Assembly: GCF_051200875.1 (NCBI RefSeq) | Contig: NZ_CP195191.1 | Span: 2,542,001-2,606,000 of the forward strand | Direction: 5' to 3' | Length of the DNA stretch: 64,000 nt | Origin: Pseudotabrizicola sp051200875 | GTDB taxonomy: Bacteria > Pseudomonadota > Alphaproteobacteria > Rhodobacterales > Rhodobacteraceae | Shown: one piece after another, positions 1 through 8,003 of the stretch | How the letters are laid out: each line of letters opens with the position of its first letter | How positions within the stretch are numbered: position 1 is the first letter of the stretch | Translations under genes and position numbers: made by a program | The notes under the pieces: generated by a model | The model's database searches: none | What the model saw: only the letters and a program-made list of their open reading frames with translations | Told to the model about the DNA's origin: nothing

Positions 1-584
1 TCGAGGTCGGCCAAGAATGGGATCTGCCCGTGGTCGGCAAGCAAAAAGCCTATCTCACAGGCCATGATGAGGTGCATTCGCTGTCAGCCAACTATCCTCA
101 GGCCGACGTGCGGTTCTGGATGGGCTTTGGCGACCATTACATCAATGTCTTCACCGTGTTGAACAACCTTGGTCTTCTGTCCGAAAAGCCCGTGAAAACG
201 GCCGAAGGTCAGGAAGTGATTCCGCTCAAGGTCGTCAAGGCGGTCCTGCCAGACCCGGCCAGTCTTGCCCCCGACTACACCGGCAAAACCTGCATCGGCG
301 ATTTCGTCAAAGGCACCAAGGATGGCAAGCCAGCCGAGGTGTTCATCTACAATGTCGCAGACCACAAGGAAGCCTATGAAGAAGTCGGCAGCCAAGGCAT
401 CAGCTATACCGCAGGTGTACCCCCGGTCGCGGCGGCTCTCTTGATCGCGGATGGCGTCTGGGATGTAGGGCATATGGCCAATGTCGAAGAATTGGACCCC
501 GCCCCCTTCATCAATCTCTTGAATGAAATCGGCCTGCCAACCCGCATCAAGGACACCCAAGGCGACCGCCCGCTCAGCTTCTGA
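1..584 (+). CDS. Carboxynorspermidine/carboxyspermidine dehydrogenase, C-terminal part (saccharopine dehydrogenase family)
   Basis: The 5' end is cut by the window edge; the reading frame is open from base 3. The enzyme family condenses a diamine with aspartate semialdehyde reductively, the step before NspC decarboxylation in polyamine synthesis. About 193 C-terminal residues are visible. They contain blocks that match this family from memory: GHDEVHS, RFWMGFGDHYIN, KAVLPDPASL, YTGKT and SYTAGVPPVAAALL. Ordinary lysine-pathway saccharopine reductases share the fold but not this C-terminal pattern. The nspC partner would be expected upstream, outside the window. A terminator follows at once. 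Family assignment is firm; the exact diamine substrate cannot be told. Confidence 0.85.
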   Translation, partial: EVGQEWDLPVVGKQKAYLTGHDEVHSLSANYPQADVRFWMGFGDHYINVFTVLNNLGLLSEKPVKTAEGQEVIPLKVVKAVLPDPASLAPDYTGKTCIGDFVKGTKDGKPAEVFIYNVADHKEAYEEVGSQGISYTAGVPPVAAALLIADGVWDVGHMANVEELDPAPFINLLNEIGLPTRIKDTQGDRPLSF

Positions 585-614
585 ATCCTTACAGTCATCG
601 AACAATGTCCAAAG

Positions 615-641
615 CCGCCCGGAACCATTCGGGCGGTTTTT
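615..641 (+). terminator. Rho-independent terminator of the carboxynorspermidine dehydrogenase gene
   Basis: A 7-bp GC stem (615-621 with 630-636), an 8-base loop and a following TTTTTC run, 30 bases after the stop codon. Confidence 0.85.
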
Positions 642-690
642 CTTTGCCTGCCTCTCAGGTGATTCCCAAAAAGATCGGGGCCTTGGCCCG

Positions 691-721
691 AAAAGCCAAA
701 AGCCCGGACTTGCGCCCGGGC
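691..721 (-). terminator. Rho-independent terminator of tRNA-Lys
   Basis: On the minus strand GCCCGG pairs with CCGGGC (721-716 with 707-702) across an 8-base loop and is followed by TTTTGGCTTTT. It lies 16 bases beyond the tRNA 3' end. Confidence 0.75.
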
Positions 722-736
722 CTTTCAGGAAAGAAG

Positions 737-812
737 TGGTGAGCCCGACAGGATTCGAACCTGTGACCCACTGATTAAAAGTCAGTTGCTCTACCAACTG
801 AGCTACGGGCCC
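737..812 (-). tRNA. tRNA-Lys (anticodon TTT)
   Basis: The reverse complement folds as a 76-nt tRNA. The acceptor GGGCCCG pairs with CGGGCTC (one G-U). The anticodon stem ACTGA/TCAGT encloses loop CTTTTAA, so the anticodon is TTT. The T arm has TTCGAAT, and the terminal CCA is encoded. Confidence 0.97.
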
Positions 813-825
813 ACAACTTGGGCGC

Positions 826-854
826 TGATTACGGGCAGGCGCAGGTGGGGTCAA
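826..854 (-). promoter_or_regulatory. Predicted sigma-70 promoter of tRNA-Lys
   Basis: On the minus strand TTGACC (854-849) and TAATCA (831-826) are separated by exactly 17 bases. The -10 box ends 13 bases before the mature tRNA 5' end. Confidence 0.65.
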
Positions 855-900
855 GGGCAAAAAATGCATCCCTCTGGCAAAAACTTAGACTCAGGCGTAT

Positions 901-1752
901 ATGCCCCGCATGAACCAGAAAACACACTCCCCCGGCCTGCCCTTCATGAAAATGCATGGCGCTGGCAATGACTTCGTGGTGATCGACTCGCGCGGACGCG
1001 GGGCGATGGTCACGCCTGCGCTGGCCCGCGCCTTGGGCGACCGCAATCGGGGCGTCGGCTTTGATCAGCTGGCCGAGATTCGCGATGGCGAGAACGGCGC
1101 CGATTTCACGCTCGATTTCTGGAACAACGATGGTACGCGCGCCGGCGCTTGCGGCAATGCCACCCGCTGCGTCTCGGATTACATGATGCACCAGTTGGAC
1201 AAAGAGACTGTCAACCTCGTGACCTCGCGTGGCGGGCTGTTTGCCCTGCGTCAGGCCGATGGCCGCGTCTCGGTCAATATGGGTGCGCCCCAGCTGGAAT
1301 GGGATCAGATCCCGCTGTCTCATCCGGTCGACCTTCTTCACCTGCCACTGGACCGCGACCCGGTCGCCGTTGGCATGGGCAATCCCCATTGCGTGATCTT
1401 TGTTGATGATGCCGAAGCCGTGGATGTCGCGGGCCTTGGCCCCTCCTACGAACACGATCCGCTCTACCCTCAGCGCACCAATGTCGAATTCGCCAACCTG
1501 ACTGGCCCCGACCGCCTGCGCATGCGCGTCTGGGAGCGCGGGACCGGGATCACCCTCGCCTGCGGCTCTGGGGCCTGCGCCACCGCCGTCGCCGCCCACC
1601 TGCGCGGCCTCACCAGCCGCCGCGTCACACTTGATCTCGACGGCGGCACGCTGGAAATCGATTGGCGCGAAGACGGCGTCTGGATGACAGGCCCCGTGGC
1701 CCATGTCTTCGATGGCGTCCTGTCAGAAGCCTTCCTGAAGCAGCACACATGA
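901..1752 (+). CDS. dapF: Diaminopimelate epimerase
   Basis: Interconverts LL- and meso-diaminopimelate for lysine and peptidoglycan synthesis in the cytoplasm. The 283-residue protein has the usual family length. It shows the N-terminal block MKMHGAGNDFVVID and both catalytic cysteines, one in GACGNATR (near residue 83) and one in ACGSGACA (near residue 220). ATG at 901 and ATG at 910 are both possible starts; neither has a strong Shine-Dalgarno. The stop overlaps the start of mtaB as ATGA, so the two are probably co-translated. Confidence 0.97.
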   Translation: MPRMNQKTHSPGLPFMKMHGAGNDFVVIDSRGRGAMVTPALARALGDRNRGVGFDQLAEIRDGENGADFTLDFWNNDGTRAGACGNATRCVSDYMMHQLDKETVNLVTSRGGLFALRQADGRVSVNMGAPQLEWDQIPLSHPVDLLHLPLDRDPVAVGMGNPHCVIFVDDAEAVDVAGLGPSYEHDPLYPQRTNVEFANLTGPDRLRMRVWERGTGITLACGSGACATAVAAHLRGLTSRRVTLDLDGGTLEIDWREDGVWMTGPVAHVFDGVLSEAFLKQHT

Positions 1753-3005
1753 AACCCCCGGTCTTTTCCACCCTCGGCTGCCGTCTCAACGCCTATGAGA
1801 CCGAAGCCATGAAGGAACTCGCCAGCGCGGCAGGGGTCGAGGGTGCGGTCATTGTGAACACCTGTGCAGTAACGACCGAGGCTGTCCGCAAAGCCAAACA
1901 GGAAATTCGCAAACTCGCTCGGGAAAACCCCGGCGCGCCGGTCATCGTCACCGGCTGCGCCGCCCAGACCGAACCGGAAACCTTCGCCGCCATGCCCGAG
2001 GTCACGCGCGTCATCGGCAATCACGAAAAGATGCAAGCCGAGACCTGGTCAGCCCTCCGCGCGCCCGCCGATTTCATTGGCGAAAGCGAAAAGGTCATGG
2101 TCGATGACATCATGTCGGTGCGTGAAACTGCTGGCCATCTGATCGACGGCTTCGGCCGCCATCGCGCCTATGTTCAGGTCCAGAACGGCTGTGACCACCG
2201 CTGCACCTTCTGCATTATCCCCTATGGACGCGGCAATTCCCGCTCCGTCCCCGCCGGCGTTGTCGTTGACCAGATAAAACGCCTTGTTGACAAAGGCTTC
2301 AACGAAGTCGTCCTGACCGGCGTCGACCTCACCTCCTGGGGCGCAGACCTCCCCGCCACGCCCCGCCTGGGTGATCTGGTGATGCGCATTCTGAAACTGG
2401 TCCCCGACCTGCCGCGCCTCCGCATCAGCTCCATCGACTCGATCGAGGCCGATGAAAACCTGATGCAGGCGATCGCCACAGAACCCCGTCTGATGCCGCA
2501 TCTTCACCTCTCGCTACAGGCCGGAGACGATATGATCCTGAAACGGATGAAACGCCGCCACCTGCGCGACGACGCCATCCGCTTCTGCGAAGACGCGCGC
2601 AAACTGCGGCCGGACATCATCTTTGGGGCCGATATCATCGCAGGCTTTCCGACTGAAACAGAGGAAATGTTCACAAACAGCCTTCGCCTCGTCGAAGACT
2701 GCCACCTGACATTCCTTCATGTCTTCCCCTTCAGCCCCCGCAAAGGCACCCCAGCCGCCCGTATGCCACAGGTCAAGGGCCCCGAGATCAAGGATCGCGC
2801 AGCCCGCCTCCGCACCGCAGGCGATCTCGCGCTGCAGCGCCATCTCGCGGCGGAAGTCGGCCAGTCCCATCGCATCTTGATGGAGTCGCCGCATATGGGC
2901 CGAACCGAACAGTTCACCGAAGTCGATTTCGCGACGGCCCAGGCCGAAGGCCAGATCGTGACGGCCCGCATCACCGGCCACGGCCCGCAAAGACTGACTG
3001 CCTGA
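1749..3005 (+). CDS. mtaB: tRNA (N6-threonylcarbamoyladenosine37-C2)-methylthiotransferase MtaB
   Basis: Radical-SAM enzyme that converts t6A37 to ms2t6A in tRNAs. The start ATG overlaps the dapF stop by 4 bases, giving 418 residues, a normal length. The N-terminal UPF0004 domain begins STLGCRLNAYE and carries VNTCAVT and TGCAAQ cysteines. The radical-SAM cluster is CDHRCTFCIIPYGRG (residues about 148-162), followed by VVLTGVDLTSWG. The CRLN form of the first motif and the threonylcarbamoyl-type sequence favour MtaB over MiaB or RimO. A structured repeat lies beyond its 3' end but in the opposite orientation. Confidence 0.95.
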   Translation: MKPPVFSTLGCRLNAYETEAMKELASAAGVEGAVIVNTCAVTTEAVRKAKQEIRKLARENPGAPVIVTGCAAQTEPETFAAMPEVTRVIGNHEKMQAETWSALRAPADFIGESEKVMVDDIMSVRETAGHLIDGFGRHRAYVQVQNGCDHRCTFCIIPYGRGNSRSVPAGVVVDQIKRLVDKGFNEVVLTGVDLTSWGADLPATPRLGDLVMRILKLVPDLPRLRISSIDSIEADENLMQAIATEPRLMPHLHLSLQAGDDMILKRMKRRHLRDDAIRFCEDARKLRPDIIFGADIIAGFPTETEEMFTNSLRLVEDCHLTFLHVFPFSPRKGTPAARMPQVKGPEIKDRAARLRTAGDLALQRHLAAEVGQSHRILMESPHMGRTEQFTEVDFATAQAEGQIVTARITGHGPQRLTA

Positions 3006-3035
3006 CGCGCCGCCACACCTTCCCCTGTTCTTTTC

Positions 3036-3102
3036 TGTCCTGAAATATCCCGGGGGTCAGCGGCTTGCGGCCAGCAAGCCGCGCAGGGGGCAGCGCCCCC
3101 TG
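3036..3102 (-). repeat. Double-hairpin intergenic repeat, copy 1
   Basis: Minus orientation, 85 bases after the alkB stop. Hairpin 1 pairs 3102-3095 with 3091-3084 (CAGGGGGC type, 3-base loop). Hairpin 2 pairs 3082-3074 with 3068-3060 (GCGGCTTGC/GCAAGCCGC, 5-base loop). The tail TGACCCCCGGGATATTT follows. Copies 2 (37212) and 3 (52922) have the same layout with different stem sequences. Confidence 0.8.
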
Positions 3103-3187
3103 ACAAAGCAAAGCCGCAGGGCCGAAAGGCCCGAAGGCGCATGAAACCGGAATGCGGCGCAGCCGCGCCGATTGAAAACCGTCTGGG

Positions 3188-4333
3188 TCAGCTGCCACGC
3201 GGCATCGGGTTTTGCGCTTTGTTATAGGCCTGCCACTCGGTGATGTCGGGGTAGAACTGCTTGCGCCACGCCCGGACCTTCGGATTCATCACCCGCTTCC
3301 AAAGGGGAGGAATCATCGCAAGCGTGGTCATGGCCGGATAGCCATAGGGCAGTTGTGGTGCCTCTGCCTCGGCATAGGTCTGCAACAGCGGAAAGCGGCG
3401 GTCCGGTTTGTAGTGGTGGTCGGAATGGCGCTGAAGGTTGATCAAAAGCCAATTCGACGCCCGGTGCGCGGCATTCCACGAATGGCGCGGCAAGACATGC
3501 TCATATTTGCCCTCGCCCAGATGGCGGCGCGTCAGGCCGTAATGTTCGATATAGTTGACCAGCTCCAGTTGCCAGATCGCGACAAAGGCCTGCCAGAGAA
3601 ACAGCGCAAGGCCCTCCCACCCGCCAATCCAGAAGGCCAAGCCCAGCATCACCAGTTGCAGCCCGGCATAGCGCCAGAACGGGTTGGACTGGTGCCAGAC
3701 GGCAAGCCCTTTGCGGGCCAGCATGGCCTTTTCGGCTTTCCATGCTGATTTCGGGCAGCCCAGCAGCACACGCGGGAAAAACCGCTGAAATCCTTCATTA
3801 TAGCGCGCCGACACAGGGTCACGCGGGGTGCCGACCCAAAGGTGGTGAACCCGCAAATGCTCGCTGCGGAAATGCGAATACAGCACCATCGCCAGCAAGA
3901 TATCGGCGAGCCAGCGTTCCAGACGATCCTTCTGGTGCATCAACTCATGGCTGTAGTTGATCCCGATCGTGCCCGAGATCACGCCCATGCCAAAGAACAG
4001 ACCGATCTTCTCAGCCAAACCCAGATGGCCCGTGCGGGGGACGTACCACAACAGGCCGAACAGCACGATGACTTGCAGCGGCGCCCAGATCAGCGTGATG
4101 AACTTGTACCAGATCAGGTCGTCATCTTCAGTAGAAAGGTCCGCATTGTCCTCGTTCAATCCGGTGATCGCATCCAGAATCGAGAACATGACCCAAGAAT
4201 AAAGCGGCAGCAAAAGAACGGTCCAACCACCCACAGTCGCCCCGGTCAGGGCAATCGGCACCATCAAAAGCGATAGCCAGAACGGCAGCGCGTTCTTCAG
4301 TTGCCTTACCTCGTCGGCAGGAATGGTGGTCAT
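3188..4333 (-). CDS. alkB: Alkane 1-monooxygenase (AlkB family)
   Basis: Integral-membrane non-haem di-iron hydroxylase that oxidises the terminal carbon of medium-chain alkanes or related chains. The 381 residues contain the diagnostic histidine boxes in order: HELMHQ, HFRSEHLRVHH and LQRHSDHHY, plus the alkane-hydroxylase signature NYIEHYGL. Hydrophobic segments occur near the N-terminus (about 15-35, 38-50, 75-100, 110-130) and again around 220-260. No rubredoxin or rubredoxin reductase gene is adjacent, so the electron donor must be encoded elsewhere. It is a single gene between mtaB (convergent) and mutY. Confidence 0.93.
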   Translation of the reverse strand: MTTIPADEVRQLKNALPFWLSLLMVPIALTGATVGGWTVLLLPLYSWVMFSILDAITGLNEDNADLSTEDDDLIWYKFITLIWAPLQVIVLFGLLWYVPRTGHLGLAEKIGLFFGMGVISGTIGINYSHELMHQKDRLERWLADILLAMVLYSHFRSEHLRVHHLWVGTPRDPVSARYNEGFQRFFPRVLLGCPKSAWKAEKAMLARKGLAVWHQSNPFWRYAGLQLVMLGLAFWIGGWEGLALFLWQAFVAIWQLELVNYIEHYGLTRRHLGEGKYEHVLPRHSWNAAHRASNWLLINLQRHSDHHYKPDRRFPLLQTYAEAEAPQLPYGYPAMTTLAMIPPLWKRVMNPKVRAWRKQFYPDITEWQAYNKAQNPMPRGS

Positions 4334-4392
4334 GCGGGTCTCCGGCTTGTCACGCTCTGTTGTGCCAGTTTAGCGCCCTCCTTGCCGCGGTT

Positions 4393-5427
4393 TCAACGCG
4401 ACGCAAAGCGCGCCGAGGCAAGATCCCAGGCCTTCCGCATCACCGTGGGCAAATCCCCGGGACGAAAGGCCGCCCGGGGCAGGATTTGCCCGCGCAACGG
4501 GTCAGGGCCAGACTCCAGACTGGCGGTTTCCACCCTTAGATAAAGGTGGAAATGGGTGAATGTGTGGCGCACTTCGCCAATATCCTGCCAATCGGCATCA
4601 AGGGGCGCAGGCCCACCTGCGCCATCCCATCCGTCGCCCGGAAACCCCCACATCCCGCCCAAAAGGCCGCGCTCGGGCCGGCGTTCCAACAAGAACCCGT
4701 CTCCCACCCGTGCAATCCACAGCCGCCCCTGCCGAATGGGCTTTGCGGCTTTTGGCAGCTTGCGCGGCAATTCTGCGGCGATTCCCTTTTGTCTTGCGGC
4801 GCATCCGGCCATCCACGGACAGATGCCGCAGGCCGGGTTGCGTGGCGTGCAGATGGTCGCGCCCAGATCCATCACCGCCTGCGCATAGTCGCCAGGCCTT
4901 TGCGCGGGGGTCAGACGCTCGGCCAAAGCCACCAGGTCCGGCTTGGCCGTGGGCATCGGGGTTTCAACTGCGAAATAGCGCGCCATGACACGCTCGACAT
5001 TGCCATCGACAACGGTTGCCGGCTCATCATAGGCAATCGCAGCAATCGCGCTTGCCGTATAGGGCCCAATTCCCGGCAGGGTCAAAAGTCCGTCCCGGCT
5101 GCCCGGAAATACACCGCCATGATCGGCCACCACAACCCGTGCGCATTTCAACAGGTTGCGGGCGCGGGCGTAATAGCCAAGCCCGGCCCATTCGCCCATC
5201 ACCTCGGCATCCTCTGCCGCTGCCAGATCGGCCACCGTCGGCCAGCGCGCGGTGAACCGACGGAAGTAATCCCGCACCGCCGCCACGGTGGTTTGCTGCA
5301 ACATCACCTCGGACAGCCAGACACGGTAGGGATCGGGCCGCTCACCCGCCGCACGCTCGGCCGGGCCAACCCGCCACGGCATCACCCGCGCCGCCCGGTC
5401 ATACCATGCCAACAGCGCCGCGCTCAT
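4393..5427 (-). CDS. mutY: A/G-specific adenine glycosylase
   Basis: Removes adenine mispaired with 8-oxoguanine; it works with mutM, also in this window. With the ATG at 5427 the product is 344 residues (a TTG at 5442 is the only longer option). Visible features: the N-terminal catalytic block VMLQQTTV, the helix-hairpin-helix LPGIGPYTASAI with the catalytic Asp in VVDGNVERV, and the 4Fe-4S cysteines in the pattern C-x6-C-x2-C-x5-C near residue 200. A C-terminal NUDIX-like 8-oxoG recognition domain ends in the THFHLYL motif. It is divergent from the DUF721 gene, an arrangement common in Alphaproteobacteria. Confidence 0.97.
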   Translation of the reverse strand: MSAALLAWYDRAARVMPWRVGPAERAAGERPDPYRVWLSEVMLQQTTVAAVRDYFRRFTARWPTVADLAAAEDAEVMGEWAGLGYYARARNLLKCARVVVADHGGVFPGSRDGLLTLPGIGPYTASAIAAIAYDEPATVVDGNVERVMARYFAVETPMPTAKPDLVALAERLTPAQRPGDYAQAVMDLGATICTPRNPACGICPWMAGCAARQKGIAAELPRKLPKAAKPIRQGRLWIARVGDGFLLERRPERGLLGGMWGFPGDGWDGAGGPAPLDADWQDIGEVRHTFTHFHLYLRVETASLESGPDPLRGQILPRAAFRPGDLPTVMRKAWDLASARFASR

Positions 5428-5545
5428 CTCTGCGTCACGCAATCTTTATAGACCTTCCCTGCTCTTGATGCGCCAAAGCACTGGCACCCACCGCTCTCCT
5501 GCGTAAGATAGCGACAAAGCCCACAAGGACCAGACCTCAGACCCA

Positions 5546-6082
5546 ATGGCCCGCAGCCCCGCCCCTCCCCCTTCTGCCGAACGCCGCCTGCGCGGCTTCG
5601 AGGCCGCTTTCGGCTTCATGAAGGATCCGGTCCGCCGTGCGGGGGAAACGCGGGGCTTTGCCGTGGCCCGGCTTCTGACCCATTGGGCCGAGGTGGTGGG
5701 CGAAGACCTTGCCCGAACAACCGTGCCGGTCAAGGTCGGCTACGGGCGCGAAGGGCTGGGCGCCACACTGACCATCCTGACCACGGGCGCGCAGGCCCCG
5801 ATGATTGAAATGCAGAAAGACCGGCTGCGCGAAAAGGTGAATGCCGTCTATGGCTACAACGCCATTTCACGCATCCACATCACCCAAACCGCGCCTACCG
5901 GATTTGCCGAAGGCCAAGTGGCTTTTCAGCCCGCTCCAAAGGTCCCAAAGGCCCCCGATCCCACCATCCTTGCCAAGGCCGCAGAAACCGCCGCCCCGAT
6001 CCAAGACCCGGGTCTTCGCAGCGCGCTTGAAGCCTTGGCCCAAAACATTTTAAACCGTCGCAAAGCGAAAGAAGAAGAATGA
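5546..6082 (+). CDS. DUF721 (DciA-like) protein
   Basis: A 178-residue basic protein with a DUF721 core: FAVARLLTHWAEVVGEDLA, followed by a segment with VKVGYGREG and TLTILTTGAQ. DUF721 includes DciA, the ancestral bacterial loader/operator of the replicative helicase DnaB, so a role in replication start is a reasonable inference but not proven by sequence alone. The C-terminal third is proline/alanine-rich and low in complexity. The stop overlaps the next gene (dsbA-like) as ATGA, so they form one transcript. mutY lies upstream on the other strand. Confidence 0.85.
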   Translation: MARSPAPPPSAERRLRGFEAAFGFMKDPVRRAGETRGFAVARLLTHWAEVVGEDLARTTVPVKVGYGREGLGATLTILTTGAQAPMIEMQKDRLREKVNAVYGYNAISRIHITQTAPTGFAEGQVAFQPAPKVPKAPDPTILAKAAETAAPIQDPGLRSALEALAQNILNRRKAKEEE

Positions 6083-6768
6083 GCATGTCGATGAAAACCA
6101 CCTTGGCCGCTGTGGCCGTTGCCCTTGTCGCAGGCCTTGGCCTCTGGTCGGCGCTGCCGCAACAAACCGCCGACTCGCTGCTGCCCATCACCCCGGCACA
6201 GGCCGAAACCACCACCTCGTCCAATGCCGAGGCTGCCGCGGTCGAAATCAAGGACATGACCCTTGGCCAAGAAGACGCCAAGGTGACGCTGATCGAATAC
6301 GCCTCCTATACCTGCCCGCATTGCGCCAATTTCCACAGCGCCGTGTTCAAAGACCTGAAAAAGGACTACATCGACAGCGGCAAGGTCAAGTTTGTCTACC
6401 GCGAAGTCTATTTTGACCGCTACGGCCTCTGGGCCGCGATGATGGCCCGCTGCGGTGGCGACATGCGCTATTTCGGCATTCAGGACATCCTTTATTCCAC
6501 CCAGCAGGAATGGGCCGCCTCGAATGACGCCAATGTCGTCGTCGGCAATCTGAAAAAGATCGGCAAGACCGTTGGCATGGATGACGCCACGCTGGACGCC
6601 TGCATGCAGGATGGTGCAATGGCGCAGGCCATGGTCGACCACTACGAAGCGAACATGAAAGAATTCGACATCAAGGGGACGCCCACACTGGTGGTCAACG
6701 GCACCGTTCATTCGAACATGTCCTATGCTGACCTGAAAGCCATCCTTGATGCCGAGCTTGCCAAGTAA
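6079..6768 (+). CDS. DsbA-family thiol:disulfide oxidoreductase
   Basis: Periplasmic disulfide oxidoreductase of 229 residues. An N-terminal signal peptide (about residues 5-40, hydrophobic core TLAAVAVALVAGLGLW) precedes a thioredoxin-fold domain. The active site is CPHC near residue 78 in the context YASYTCPHCANF, and the cis-proline is in GTPTLVVNG. It starts inside the preceding stop codon and ends directly against the next ATG, so all three genes 5546-7923 are probably one operon. In many alphaproteobacteria smc follows this gene; here a CoA transferase does. Confidence 0.92.
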   Translation: MSMSMKTTLAAVAVALVAGLGLWSALPQQTADSLLPITPAQAETTTSSNAEAAAVEIKDMTLGQEDAKVTLIEYASYTCPHCANFHSAVFKDLKKDYIDSGKVKFVYREVYFDRYGLWAAMMARCGGDMRYFGIQDILYSTQQEWAASNDANVVVGNLKKIGKTVGMDDATLDACMQDGAMAQAMVDHYEANMKEFDIKGTPTLVVNGTVHSNMSYADLKAILDAELAK

Positions 6769-7923
6769 ATGACAACTGCCCCCGTTTCTGCTCCGAAAGC
6801 AGCCCCGCTTGCCGGTGTGAAAGTCATCGAACTGGCCCGCATTCTGGCAGGGCCTTGGGCTGGACAAACCTTGGCCGATCTGGGGGCCGATGTCCTGAAA
6901 GTCGAGGCTCCCGAAGGCGACGACACTCGCCGCTGGGGGCCTCCGTTCATTGAACGTGAAGGCGACCGTTCGGCCGCCTATTTCCATGCCACCAACCGGG
7001 GCAAACGCTCTGTCACCTGCGATTTCCGCACGGCCGAAGGTCAGGCACTGGTGCGCAAACTGGTGGCCGATGCCGATGTGGTGATCGAGAATTTCAAGGT
7101 GGGCGGTCTGGCCAAATATGGCTTGGATTATGAAAGCCTGCGCGCCGTGAACCCCGGCCTGATCTACTGTTCCATCACCGGCTTTGGCCAAGACGGCCCC
7201 TATGCCCATCGGGCAGGCTACGACTTCATCATTCAAGGCATGGCCGGGTTGATGAGCGTGACAGGCGAACCCGATGGCCAGCCGCAAAAGGTGGGGGTGG
7301 CCGTCACCGACATCTTTACCGGCATCTATGCCGCCACCGCCATTCTCGCCGCTCTGCACCAGCGCCACGCCACGGGGCTGGGCCAGCAGGTTGACATGGC
7401 GCTGATGGATGTGGCCGCGTCGATCATGGCCAATCAGGCTATGAACTTCCTTGCCACCGGCACCCCGCCGAAAAAGATGGGGAACGCCCATCCGAACCTT
7501 GCGCCCTATGCAGTCTTTGACTGCGCCGATGGCTGGCTGATCCTTGCCACCGGCAATGATGGCCAATATCGCAAGCTCTGCGGCATTCTGGGCCTCTCCG
7601 ATATGGCCGAGGCTCCCGAATTCCTGACCAATGCCGACCGGGTGACGAACCGTGTCGAAATGACCCGCCGCATCACCGAGGCGACGCGCAAATGGACCAA
7701 GGCCGATCTTCTGGCCGCCTGCGAAGATCAGGGCGTGCCTGCTGGTCCGATCAATGATCTGGGCGAGGTCTTTGCCGATCCGCAGATCGTGGCGCGTGGC
7801 ATGCAGATCGCACCCGATGGCGTGCCGGGCGTCCGCTCGCCCTTCCGCTTTTCAGGGGCCGATCTGGCACTGGATCGCCCCGCGCCAAAGCTGGGTGAGC
7901 ATCAGTCAGACCTGCCGGAATGA
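6769..7923 (+). CDS. Family III CoA transferase (CaiB/BaiF)
   Basis: Moves coenzyme A between carboxylic acids without a covalent ping-pong intermediate of the class I type. The 384 residues show the family hallmarks: VIELARILAGPWAGQTLADLGADVLKVE split over the N-terminus, NRGKRSV, GLDYESL, YCSITGFGQDGPY and YDFIIQGMAGLMS. The nucleophilic aspartate is expected in the VDMALMDV block. The start ATG directly abuts the dsbA stop, with no spacer. The substrate acid cannot be deduced. Its 3' end faces lpxK; a 10-bp hairpin and a repeat lie between. Confidence 0.92.
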   Translation: MTTAPVSAPKAAPLAGVKVIELARILAGPWAGQTLADLGADVLKVEAPEGDDTRRWGPPFIEREGDRSAAYFHATNRGKRSVTCDFRTAEGQALVRKLVADADVVIENFKVGGLAKYGLDYESLRAVNPGLIYCSITGFGQDGPYAHRAGYDFIIQGMAGLMSVTGEPDGQPQKVGVAVTDIFTGIYAATAILAALHQRHATGLGQQVDMALMDVAASIMANQAMNFLATGTPPKKMGNAHPNLAPYAVFDCADGWLILATGNDGQYRKLCGILGLSDMAEAPEFLTNADRVTNRVEMTRRITEATRKWTKADLLAACEDQGVPAGPINDLGEVFADPQIVARGMQIAPDGVPGVRSPFRFSGADLALDRPAPKLGEHQSDLPE

Positions 7924-7929
7924 CGGGGT

Positions 7930-7957
7930 ATCCGTGGTCGCGCCTGTGACCACGGAT
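7930..7957. terminator. Hairpin between convergent CoA-transferase and lpxK genes
   Basis: Perfect 10-bp stem (7930-7939 with 7948-7957, ATCCGTGGTC/GACCACGGAT) with an 8-base loop. There is no clear T run, so it may stop transcription in either direction or protect 3' ends. Confidence 0.5.
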
Positions 7958-7999
7958 GTCATACGGAAAAACCACGGAAAACCCACGTCTTGCACACGC
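7944..7999 (-). repeat. 56-nt 3' element, copy A
   Basis: Begins 4 bases after the lpxK stop, in the same orientation. Reading on the minus strand it carries GCGTGTGC, CGTGGGTTTTCC, CCGTGGTTTTT, CCGTATG and CGTGGTCACAG. A second copy of the same length and closely similar word content lies at 57466-57521, 9 bases after ubiG. Confidence 0.65.
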
Positions 8000-8003
8000 T
8001 GAC

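Noticed and set aside
829..1704. 291-codon open frame on the minus strand
   Set aside because: Antisense to dapF, which has both catalytic cysteine motifs.
5926..7566. 546-codon open frame on the minus strand
   Set aside because: Runs across the dsbA-like and CoA-transferase genes, both clearly real on the plus strand.
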